Source of the DNA: Bacillota bacterium
Lineage (GTDB): Bacteria; Bacillota; Clostridia; Peptostreptococcales; Anaerovoracaceae
Reading direction: 5' to 3'
DNA: 5,138 nucleotides
Assembly: GCA_017515765.1 (NCBI GenBank)
Contig: JAFWFF010000258.1
Location: 1-5,138, forward strand
Below are positions 1 through 5,138 of the stretch, in pieces. How positions within the stretch are numbered: position 1 is the first letter of the stretch; the number at the start of each line of letters is the position of its first letter. The position numbers and the translations under genes were made by a program. The notes under the pieces were generated by a model. The model made no database searches. It was not told the origin of the DNA and worked only from the letters and a program-made list of their open reading frames with translations.

Positions 1-36
1 AAAACACAAACGGCGGCTCCGCAGGGAGCCGCCGTT
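1..36 (-). terminator. Rho-independent terminator ending the operon
   Basis: Positions 9-20 and 25-36 are perfect inverted complements, giving a 12-bp stem (10 bp of it almost pure G/C) closed by a 4-nt loop at 21-24. Read on the minus strand the hairpin is followed at once by TGTGTTTT (positions 8 to 1), a U-rich tail. It lies 19 nt beyond the stop codon of the last gene, where the end of this leftward transcription unit is expected. The plus-strand side of the stem is followed by TTCTTTGTT, so weak termination of a convergent transcript is possible, but no plus-strand gene is visible. Confidence 0.93.
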
Positions 37-55
37 CTTTGTTCGTGTCAGGCCA

Positions 56-463
56 TCAGAATATCTTGTTTACGTATTTCTTAAGCTTCGCTTCGTCATA
101 GGAGCCGGCGTAGGTGCTCTGGAAGCGCTTGACGGTAAGGGTGTTGAACTGTACCGTCTTCCTGAATTTCAGAAGACCGGCGGCGAAGCCGACGGCAAGG
201 CAGATCATGCCGAAATCGATCTTCAGCGAAGTGAACACCGCAGCCGCGAAAACGACTACTGTTATCAGTACGCCCGCGATCTGCTTCTTCGGCTGGATCT
301 CGCGCACCTTTTCTTCTTTGATTATCTTCTCCTGTACCATGGTCTCCGCGAATCTCTTCTGGACCGTGAAGGTCGAGACCGAGCTCAGGAATATAGGCGC
401 CGCGACGAAGAATCCGAACGCCGTGAGGGCTGCGTTTAGCAGCAACAAAGTCATGTCACCCAT
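56..463 (-). CDS. Small three-helix membrane protein, function unknown
   Basis: 135 residues, from an ATG to a TGA at 58-56. I do not recognise the family. Three hydrophobic segments are visible: about residues 5-28, 62-80 and 83-99. The last two are separated by only a few residues (LKID) and should form a hairpin. Between helices 1 and 2 is a charged, Lys/Glu-rich stretch (about 35-60), and the C-terminal ~35 residues are basic and hydrophilic. By the positive-inside rule (inference) both would face the cytoplasm, which is hard to satisfy with three full spans unless one segment is re-entrant. No enzymatic motif is visible. The start is supported by an AAGGAG at 477-472, 8 nt upstream of the ATG; a second Met at residue 4 is less well placed. 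It is the last gene of the operon, 25 nt after the preceding stop and just before the terminator. Confidence 0.8.
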   Translation of the reverse strand: MGDMTLLLLNAALTAFGFFVAAPIFLSSVSTFTVQKRFAETMVQEKIIKEEKVREIQPKKQIAGVLITVVVFAAAVFTSLKIDFGMICLAVGFAAGLLKFRKTVQFNTLTVKRFQSTYAGSYDEAKLKKYVNKIF

Positions 464-471
464 ATGATGAT

Positions 472-477
472 CTCCTT
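472..477 (-). promoter_or_regulatory. Ribosome binding site of the last gene
   Basis: AAGGAG on the minus strand, 8 nt before the ATG at 463-461. The 25-nt gap between the two membrane protein genes holds little else. The good match shows that this gene is initiated independently, unlike the upstream membrane protein gene, which relies on an ATGA overlap. Confidence 0.75.
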
Positions 478-488
478 ATATGATCGCC

Positions 489-1016
489 CTAAACGACGGA
501 CAGGCTTCCGCCGTAGAGCACGGTCGACGGGAAGAAATACAGATAAGGCGCGGTGATCAAAGCAAGCCTCAGCGCCGACCCCTTCGCCTGCTCAGGCGTT
601 AGTCCCGCCCCCTTAAGTATAGCCCTGTCGATGAAGTATATCAATACTCCCGCTGCAGCGACCGCGGCCGCAACGCAGAGGAACGCCAGCGGATGGCTGA
701 ACGGGTTGAAGCCCACCCCGTAGGCTAGGTCTTCGAACAGTTCCGGTCCCGAGTTATCCGCCCCTGCCATATAGACCGCGAAGAGCAGCGCCGCGCCTGC
801 GAAGTCGCCCGCGAACCCGGCCAGGCAGATCTTCCACGTATGTTTCCTGCAGAACAGGCCCTTATCAGGCATGTCTCCCAGGCTCCACCTGAGCACCACC
901 CGGTCGATCAGATAGTTCACCGGTATCACAGCCAGCCAGAGCGGCGACGGCCAGAACAGGAGCAGCCATATCGGCAGGAATATATTATAGAGCCTTACTT
1001 CCCCGTCTTTTCTCAT
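489..1016 (-). CDS. Uncharacterised multi-pass membrane protein
   Basis: 175 residues ending in TAG (491-489). I do not recognise a named family. Hydrophobic segments lie at about residues 11-38 (long, with Pro residues at 15, 23, 25 and 32, so one kinked helix or a short hairpin), 64-84, 108-129 and 149-168, suggesting four membrane spans. The loop between the first two is Arg/Lys/Cys-containing (about 40-62), and a conspicuous acidic/Pro/Gly loop lies at 85-107. No catalytic or transport signature is visible. Its ATG overlaps the stop of the aminotransferase gene as ATGA (1016-1013). The upstream sequence has only a weak GAGA-like purine run, so translation probably depends on coupling to the aminotransferase. 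The family may be a helper or anchoring protein, but that is a guess. Confidence 0.8.
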   Translation of the reverse strand: MRKDGEVRLYNIFLPIWLLLFWPSPLWLAVIPVNYLIDRVVLRWSLGDMPDKGLFCRKHTWKICLAGFAGDFAGAALLFAVYMAGADNSGPELFEDLAYGVGFNPFSHPLAFLCVAAAVAAAGVLIYFIDRAILKGAGLTPEQAKGSALRLALITAPYLYFFPSTVLYGGSLSVV

Positions 1017-2479
1017 TTAGTCAGTTCTCTCAGTTTTGCCAGCCTGCTGAGCGCCTCGTCGAGCACGTCTTTGCTCCTGGCGAAATGCAGGCGCATCAGG
1101 TTGTTGACCTCTTCCTTGAAGAAGCTGGATCCCGGCACCGCCGCGACTCCGACCTCCTTCGCCATCCACTCGCAGAACTCCAGGTCGGTCCAGCCGCGGA
1201 ACTTAGGCATTTCCAGGAACTCCCCTATGTCGACCAGCACGAAATACGTACCCTCGGGCACATTGTGCTTAAGGCCGATCCTGTCGAGCCCCTCCAGAAA
1301 ATACGCGCGCTTTTCGATATAGGTCCTGAGCAGTTCCTCGTAGTATTCTTCCCCGAACTCGAGCCCGGTCACCGCGGCAGCCTGAAGCGGTGAAGGAGCG
1401 CCGACAGTCAGGAAGTCGTGTACCTTCTTTGCTCCGTCGACGAACTTCTCCGGGCCGACCAGCCAGCCCAGCCTCCAGCCTGTTATCGAATAAGTCTTGG
1501 AGAGCGAGCCGCAGGTCACGGTGTTCTCGTACATCCCGGGGAGCGACGCCATGCAGACGTGTTTCCGCGGCGCGTAGACCATATGCTCGTAGACCTCGTC
1601 CATTATGACGAACGCTCCGTATTTCAGCGCCAGATCGCCGATCGTCCGGAGCTCGTCCTCCGTGAAGACCTTCCCGCAGGGATTGGACGGATTGCAGACT
1701 ATGATCGCCTTTGCTCCGGACCTGAAGCCCGCTTCGATCAAAGCCGGGTCGAACCCGTATTCAGGCGGTACCAGCGGGATGTAGACCGGGGTCACGCCTG
1801 AGAGGATCGCGTCCGCACCGTAATTCTCGTAGAAGGGCGAGAAGAGCATGACCTTGTCGCCGGGGTCGCAGGCAGTCATCATGGCGCACATCATGGCCTC
1901 GGTGCCTCCGCAGGTGATCACTACCTCCTTCTCGGGGTCTATCTCCCTGCCGAAGGACCTCGACTGCTTGCGCGCGAGAGCCTCGCGGAACGGCAGAGCT
2001 CCGTATGTTATCGAATACTGGTGAGGTCCCTCGGCAGCTATCCGCCCGAGCGCCTCCTTCATCTTCGCGGGCGGATCAAAGTCCGGGAATCCCTGTGACA
2101 TATTGATCGCCCCGTATTTGTTGCTTATCCTGGTCATCCTCCTGATGACCGAATCCGTGAAAGTCCCTACTCTCCTGCTGAGTTCTGGCATTTTCTCTCC
2201 TCCGCCAGGCGCTTTGGTGCACGCTGGCCCTTTTGATAAAATGAGTTTTTCCTTTTCCGCGCGCGTCAGCTGTTTGATCGCGTACTCGCGCCGCTGAGCC
2301 TCGATCTTGTCGTCGTATTCCTCAATATATACGAGTTCCACCGGCCTTCTGGCCCGTGTGTATTTGGCGCCGCGCCCGGAGTTATGCGTCCTGAGCCGGC
2401 GCTCCGGGTCGGTCGTCCAGCCCGTGTAAAGAGTGCCGTCCGCGCACCTCAGAATGTATACGTAATGCTTCCCGTTCAT
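1013..2479 (-). CDS. GIY-YIG domain / class I-II aminotransferase continuous frame
   Basis: 488 codons open without a stop, TGA at 1015-1013. Residues 1-~85 are a UPF0213 (YhbQ/YazA)-type GIY-YIG nuclease-fold domain: YVYIL at 6-10 and LYTG at 17-20 match the two halves of the motif, followed by the typical TDPERRLRTHN, KYTR and an EAQRRE helix with the candidate catalytic Glu at 60. Residues 97-488 (392 aa, normal full length) are a fold-type I PLP aminotransferase of the kynurenine/methionine aminotransferase-like branch: SQGFPDFDPP 128-137, GGTEAMM 191-197 (phosphate binding), NPSNPCG 263-269, DEVYEH 294-299, Schiff-base Lys328 in SLSKTY, phosphate-binding Arg336 in GWRLGW, and substrate carboxylate Arg463 in MRLHFAR. 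It moves amino groups from an amino acid to a 2-oxo acid in the cytosol; substrate unknown. GIY-YIG fused to an aminotransferase is unexpected. The linker codons form a strong ribosome binding site before Met97 (ATG at 2191-2189), so the aminotransferase is probably also, or mainly, made as a separate protein spanning 2191-1013. The GIY-YIG start itself has only a weak upstream purine run. Confidence 0.9.
   Translation of the reverse strand: MNGKHYVYILRCADGTLYTGWTTDPERRLRTHNSGRGAKYTRARRPVELVYIEEYDDKIEAQRREYAIKQLTRAEKEKLILSKGPACTKAPGGGEKMPELSRRVGTFTDSVIRRMTRISNKYGAINMSQGFPDFDPPAKMKEALGRIAAEGPHQYSITYGALPFREALARKQSRSFGREIDPEKEVVITCGGTEAMMCAMMTACDPGDKVMLFSPFYENYGADAILSGVTPVYIPLVPPEYGFDPALIEAGFRSGAKAIIVCNPSNPCGKVFTEDELRTIGDLALKYGAFVIMDEVYEHMVYAPRKHVCMASLPGMYENTVTCGSLSKTYSITGWRLGWLVGPEKFVDGAKKVHDFLTVGAPSPLQAAAVTGLEFGEEYYEELLRTYIEKRAYFLEGLDRIGLKHNVPEGTYFVLVDIGEFLEMPKFRGWTDLEFCEWMAKEVGVAAVPGSSFFKEEVNNLMRLHFARSKDVLDEALSRLAKLRELTK
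2197..2203 (-). promoter_or_regulatory. Internal ribosome binding site for the aminotransferase
   Basis: GGAGGAG on the minus strand, with the GGAGG core ending 7 nt before the ATG at 2191-2189 (Met97 of the continuous frame). The same sequence reads as the linker residues Gly-Gly-Glu. It nearly duplicates the site in front of the amidohydrolase gene (GGAGGAGAGA plus two bases plus ATG, same spacing). It decides the start: the protein that begins here, MPELSRRVG, has the ordinary N-terminus and length of a class I/II aminotransferase. Confidence 0.85.
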
Positions 2480-2558
2480 TTATTCTTTGTAGACTACGCT
2501 GAACCCGTCGAAGAAGTACTGCTTCATCCCAGGCGGGTCGTCGTAATAGCCGTATTTT
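2480..2558 (-). pseudogene. Displaced C-terminal coding segment of the MBL-fold hydrolase
   Basis: In the reading frame one base off from the annotated end of the MBL-fold gene, this stretch encodes 25 residues that begin KYGYYDDPP and end YFFDGFSVVYKE, with a TAA at 2482-2480 directly abutting the ATG of the next gene. Its codons are those preferred by the neighbours (TAC, TTC, GAC, CCG, GTC). The tail resembles the aromatic DGFS-type C-terminus that I recall from related MBL hydrolases (not checked). Joining it after Glu278 needs one extra A in the A4 run at 2558-2555 (GAA AAA TAC instead of GAA AAT ACG). The restored protein would have 303 residues. Either a real single-base deletion or a base missing from this sequence explains it. 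Confidence 0.72.
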
Positions 2559-3390
2559 CATCGTGGAGCGGTACTCCTTCGGCCTTCCCGTCCCGCACCA
2601 CGGTCAAAGCGTCCCTGATCGTGCCGATGCAGCCCGGCGGCATGATAAAGTCGTTGTGTGAGGTGTAGACGGCTTTGATCTCCGGAAACTTCTCCTCAAC
2701 TTTATTTAGCGAATCGATGTACTTCCCGATATCGGAGCGCCCCATCACGTCGCTGTCGAACTGCACGTAGATCGCGCCGAGATAGATCATGTCGCCCGAG
2801 AACAGTATCTTCCCGCGGCGGTCGAAGAGCATGAGATGGTCCTCCAGATGCCCGGGCGTATAGATCACTTCCACCTCTCTCCCTCCGAGATCAAAGACGT
2901 GCCCGTCTTCGACCGGGACTGCTCTGAACGGCCTTACGCAGTATTCCTCCGGGCGGAAGCCCTCCGGATATCCGAACAGGAACGTGTCTTCGTCAGTCTG
3001 GTTGGTGAGCGGCTCGTGCGGGCAGCCCGTCTCCGCCTGTCTCAGCGCTTCCGGCACGTCCGCGACATACACCTCGCCGAACCGCCAGTTGTTTCCGGTG
3101 TGATCAAAATGCCTATGGCAGTTTATCACTGCAAGCTCGCCCGGCCAGAGCTCGCGGATGAGCGGCTCGATATCGCAGATCCCCATGCCGGTGTCCAGCA
3201 GGAGCGCGCGGTCCTCCCCTTTGATCAGGAAGGCGTTGACCTCCTGAAGGTGCTGTGGCTCGCAGACCGCGGTCACGTCTCCCGGGAGCTCATAGCAGCA
3301 GAACCAGCCGCCACAGTCGTTCTCCACCTTAAGGCGCTCGTATTTCGCGTAGTAGGGCCTGGGCTCAGGCCCTTTCCATTTGGCGCACAT
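2524..3390 (-). CDS. Metallo-beta-lactamase-fold hydrolase, C-terminus frameshifted
   Basis: 288 residues as read, TGA at 2526-2524. It is a zinc-dependent hydrolase of the MBL superfamily: LLLDTGMG at 63-70, the HxHxDH signature as HRHFDH at 92-97 (His92, His94, Asp96, His97), PGHLEDH with His181, FSGDMIY with Asp200, and YTSHND with His245. All expected metal ligands are therefore present, so the catalytic core is intact. The substrate cannot be deduced; glyoxalase II-like thioesters, lactones or phosphodiesters are all handled by this fold. The ATG overlaps the amidohydrolase stop as TGATG, and AAGGA lies 10 nt upstream (3405-3401). The last ten residues, from Asn279 (NTAITTTRLG), appear to be an artefact of a one-base shift: the neighbouring frame continues to a natural end at 2480 (see the displaced segment). 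No signal peptide is visible, so it is probably cytosolic. Confidence 0.9.
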   Translation of the reverse strand: MCAKWKGPEPRPYYAKYERLKVENDCGGWFCCYELPGDVTAVCEPQHLQEVNAFLIKGEDRALLLDTGMGICDIEPLIRELWPGELAVINCHRHFDHTGNNWRFGEVYVADVPEALRQAETGCPHEPLTNQTDEDTFLFGYPEGFRPEEYCVRPFRAVPVEDGHVFDLGGREVEVIYTPGHLEDHLMLFDRRGKILFSGDMIYLGAIYVQFDSDVMGRSDIGKYIDSLNKVEEKFPEIKAVYTSHNDFIMPPGCIGTIRDALTVVRDGKAEGVPLHDENTAITTTRLG

Positions 3391-4532
3391 CAGCCGACAA
3401 TCCTTCCGTCGATGTAAACGGCTTTGATGTTTGTGTCGGAGACCATCGGGTCACCGTCGCAGATGACTATGTCGGCGTCCTTTCCGACCTCGAGCGATCC
3501 GACGCGGTCTGCTATCCCGACGTGTTCCGCGGCGTTGATAGTTATCGCCTTCAGGGCGTCAAAGGGATCCATGCCTGCCTTCACGGCGAGCCCTGCGCAG
3601 AGCGGCAGGTATTCCTGCGCGATCACGGGTGAATCGGTGATTATCGATACGTGGCAGCCCTTTGCCGCCAGGATGCCCGGAGTGGTCCAGGTCTTGTTCT
3701 GGAGCTCGAATTTGGACGCGAAGGACATGGTCGGGCCTACCGCCATCATGCAGCCTGTCTCGGCGAGTTTGTCGGCGATCAAATGCCCCTCGGTCACGTG
3801 CTCCAGGGTGAGCTTTACGTCGAACTCTTTGGCGAGCCTGACCGCTGTCAGGATGTCGTTCGCCTGGTGCGCGTGCATCTTCAGCGGGATCTCCTTCTTA
3901 AGGACCGGGATCATCGCTTCGCACTTGAAGTCGAAGGCCGGCTGTTTTGAAAGATCGCCCGCTGCGGCTTCTTTCTTCGCGAGATATTCCTTCGCTTTGA
4001 AAAGCATGTTGCGGATCGCGGCTGCGGTCGACATGCGCGCGGAAGCGCCTTTGTCCTTGTAGATACGCTTCGGGTTCTCGCCGAGAGCGCCCTTCATCGC
4101 GACCGGATCCTTTATGATCATGTCGTCGACGCAGACCCCTGTGGTCTTCACGGCTATCCAGGTTCCGCCGATCGCGTTGGAGCTCCCCTGGCCAGTAGCG
4201 ACCGACGTCACGCCTGCCCTTGCCGCCATTCTGACCGTCGGATCAAAGGGATTGAAGCTGTCTATCGCGCGCATCTGCGGGGTGCAGATGTCATTCAATT
4301 CGTTGTAGTCCTTACCCTCGTAGCCTATGCCCCAGCCGTCCAGGCCGAGATGGCAGTGCGCCTCGACAAAGCCGGGATATACGCGGAGCCCGGAAGCGTC
4401 GACCGTTTCTTCCGCCGGATCACACTCCAGGTCCTTTCCGATCGCTTTGATCCTGCCGTCCTCCACCAGGATGTCGGCGATATATGGTTCGCGGTTCACC
4501 GCGTCGTATATCGTTCCGTTCTTTATTATCAT
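3390..4532 (-). CDS. Metal-dependent amidohydrolase (imidazolonepropionase-like)
   Basis: 380 residues from the chosen ATG at 4532-4530, TGA at 3392-3390. It belongs to the amidohydrolase superfamily: an N-terminal beta segment (MIIKNGTIYD), then the TIM-barrel with the metal-binding HCH pair (His59, His61 in YPGFVEAHCHLG), MHAH (His220, His222), LEHVTEGH (His245) and the barrel-end Asp300 in ITDSP. It closes with the ITINAAEHVGI...VGSLEVGKDADIVI block typical of amidohydrolases. GYEGKDYNE, TPQMRAID, IGG and MKGALGENPKRIY are characteristic of an uncharacterised imidazolonepropionase/isoaspartyl-dipeptidase-like group. It should hydrolyse a C-N bond in a cyclic amide or peptide-like substrate; the identity is unknown. 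The frame is open to a GTG at 4553 that overlaps the upstream stop, but GGAGG ending 7 nt before the ATG supports the shorter start. It lies 17 nt after the phosphatase gene and overlaps the MBL gene by one base. Confidence 0.93.
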   Translation of the reverse strand: MIIKNGTIYDAVNREPYIADILVEDGRIKAIGKDLECDPAEETVDASGLRVYPGFVEAHCHLGLDGWGIGYEGKDYNELNDICTPQMRAIDSFNPFDPTVRMAARAGVTSVATGQGSSNAIGGTWIAVKTTGVCVDDMIIKDPVAMKGALGENPKRIYKDKGASARMSTAAAIRNMLFKAKEYLAKKEAAAGDLSKQPAFDFKCEAMIPVLKKEIPLKMHAHQANDILTAVRLAKEFDVKLTLEHVTEGHLIADKLAETGCMMAVGPTMSFASKFELQNKTWTTPGILAAKGCHVSIITDSPVIAQEYLPLCAGLAVKAGMDPFDALKAITINAAEHVGIADRVGSLEVGKDADIVICDGDPMVSDTNIKAVYIDGRIVG

Positions 4533-4536
4533 GGTC

Positions 4537-4544
4537 TCTCCTCC
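4537..4544 (-). promoter_or_regulatory. Ribosome binding site fixing the amidohydrolase start
   Basis: GGAGGAGA on the minus strand, with the GGAGG core ending 7 nt before the ATG at 4532-4530. This favours that ATG over the in-frame GTG at 4553-4551, whose extra residues (MTAGGET) would merely translate the ribosome binding site itself. Confidence 0.85.
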
Positions 4545-4549
4545 TGCTG

Positions 4550-5138
4550 TCACTCCGCTATCCCGCAGAGCGCGGGTATCTCGCCCGGATCGTCAATTAT
4601 TATATCTGCTCTGTTCTCTTCAAGTTCGGTCCTCGGCCTGAAGCCCCAGGTCACCCCGACCGCGGTCACTCCGGCGTTGTGCGCTGTCCGCATGTCGGTG
4701 TTCGTGTCCCCGAAGTACAGGCATTCGTTCTTGCGGAAACCGAACCTGTCCAGTATCTCGTAAACCCCGGCAGGATCGGGCTTTATCGGTATCCCCTCGA
4801 CCTGCCCCTGTATGTGATCAAACGCGTCTTCCCCGAAGAGTTTCCCGAGCAGTTTCACCGCAGCGGCGTGGACTTTGTTGGTAAGGACAGCAGCCCTGAT
4901 GCCGGCGTCACGCAGAGCCCGGAGCGCCTCGGGAATGTTTTGATACGGTTCCACCAGATAGAAGGGATCCTCCTCCATCCAGCGCCTGCACATCGGGAAG
5001 CCTTCCTCCAGATGCGAGGCCTCCGTATCTCCCGCGTCGATCAAAGCGCGCTCGAGCGACTTCTTCAGGCCGTCTCCCGCGTAGTAGTTGAACGCCTCGA
5101 CCGGCCGGTCCTCAAGACCGAAGTGCCTGAGCGTCATG
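4550..5138 (-). CDS. HAD-family phosphatase (phosphoglycolate phosphatase-like), 5' end missing
   Basis: 195 residues are visible from a Met at 5137-5135 to TGA at 4552-4550. Residue numbers below count from that Met. The cap-domain region includes FNYYAGDGLKKSLERAL (16-32), typical of Gph/PGP-type HAD hydrolases. HAD motif II is VLTNK with Thr86, motif III is IKPDP with Lys119, and motif IV is YFGDTNTDM with Asp144 and Asp148, followed by AGVTAVGVTWGF. Motif I, the DxDGT nucleophile stretch, is absent, and the first visible residues match the region that normally follows it. The gene therefore almost certainly continues past the right edge by roughly 30-40 codons, and the Met at the edge is internal. 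Expected activity is Mg-dependent hydrolysis of a small phosphomonoester such as 2-phosphoglycolate; specificity is uncertain. It is the most upstream gene seen in the operon. Confidence 0.9.
   Translation of the reverse strand, partial: MTLRHFGLEDRPVEAFNYYAGDGLKKSLERALIDAGDTEASHLEEGFPMCRRWMEEDPFYLVEPYQNIPEALRALRDAGIRAAVLTNKVHAAAVKLLGKLFGEDAFDHIQGQVEGIPIKPDPAGVYEILDRFGFRKNECLYFGDTNTDMRTAHNAGVTAVGVTWGFRPRTELEENRADIIIDDPGEIPALCGIAE

Noticed and set aside
1..36. The inverted repeat at the left edge as a mobile-element end or attachment site
   Set aside because: A compact GC stem with a 4-nt loop and a T-rich tail just after a stop codon is fully explained as a terminator; there is no transposase or duplicated copy in the window.
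840..1322. Plus-strand open frame of 160 codons spanning the junction of the aminotransferase and membrane protein genes
   Set aside because: It is a shadow of two well-supported minus-strand genes; its translation is Ser/Arg/Pro-rich low-complexity sequence with no domain.
2192..2479. The GIY-YIG domain as a homing endonuclease or part of a mobile intron
   Set aside because: The sequence matches the small stand-alone UPF0213 (YhbQ/YazA) type, with no DNA-binding extension and no intron-like flanks.
2552..2562. Programmed -1 ribosomal frameshifting as the explanation for the MBL gene end
   Set aside because: The A4 run in the GAA AAT context is not a canonical slippery heptamer, and I see no obvious downstream stimulatory hairpin. 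A deletion or sequence error is simpler.
3424..4062. A long plus-strand open frame of 212 codons opposite the amidohydrolase
   Set aside because: It lies wholly antisense to a gene with clear amidohydrolase motifs, has no recognisable domain, and is what GC-rich coding DNA produces by chance on the other strand.
4533..4553. GTG start giving the amidohydrolase seven extra N-terminal residues and a GTGA overlap with the phosphatase stop
   Set aside because: The extra codons are the ribosome binding site of the ATG at 4532, and family members begin close to the MIIKNG-type segment.
4550..5137. The Met at the right edge as the true start of the phosphatase
   Set aside because: The catalytic DxDGT motif that normally precedes this region would be missing, while motifs II-IV are intact, so the gene most likely continues outside the window.

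Overview
The window is a single block of six co-directional genes, all read from the minus strand (right to left), closed at the left edge by a strong Rho-independent terminator. By eye the DNA is GC-rich. Coding regions prefer G/C-ending codons but also use AGG/AGA (Arg) and ATA (Ile), and several starts carry a GGAGG-type Shine-Dalgarno sequence. With the protein families present this fits an anaerobic bacterium of the Clostridia type (Bacillota). That assignment is an inference; there is no rRNA or other marker here.

In transcription order: (1) a HAD-superfamily phosphatase of the phosphoglycolate phosphatase type, cut by the right window edge so that its N-terminal nucleophile motif is missing; (2) a metal-dependent amidohydrolase; (3) a metallo-beta-lactamase-fold hydrolase whose last ~25 residues appear displaced by a one-base frameshift; (4) one continuous frame joining a UPF0213-type GIY-YIG domain to a full-length class I/II PLP aminotransferase; (5) and (6) two small integral membrane proteins that I do not recognise.

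Spacing indicates one transcription unit: 17 nt between 1 and 2, a TGATG overlap between 2 and 3, an abutting TAA-ATG between 3 and 4 once the frameshift is corrected, an ATGA overlap between 4 and 5, 25 nt between 5 and 6, then the terminator 19 nt after the last stop. The promoter must lie to the right, outside the window. The three soluble enzymes (amidohydrolase, MBL hydrolase, aminotransferase) could take part in amino-acid or peptide-derivative breakdown, but nothing in the sequence fixes a substrate.

No mobile element, CRISPR array, tRNA, rRNA or riboswitch is visible, and no gene-free stretch exceeds 300 bases. The points that deserve a second look are the MBL frameshift, the GIY-YIG/aminotransferase junction whose linker codons form a textbook ribosome binding site, and an apparent excess of the heptamer TTTGATC (13 copies counted by eye) that falls in three different codon registers.
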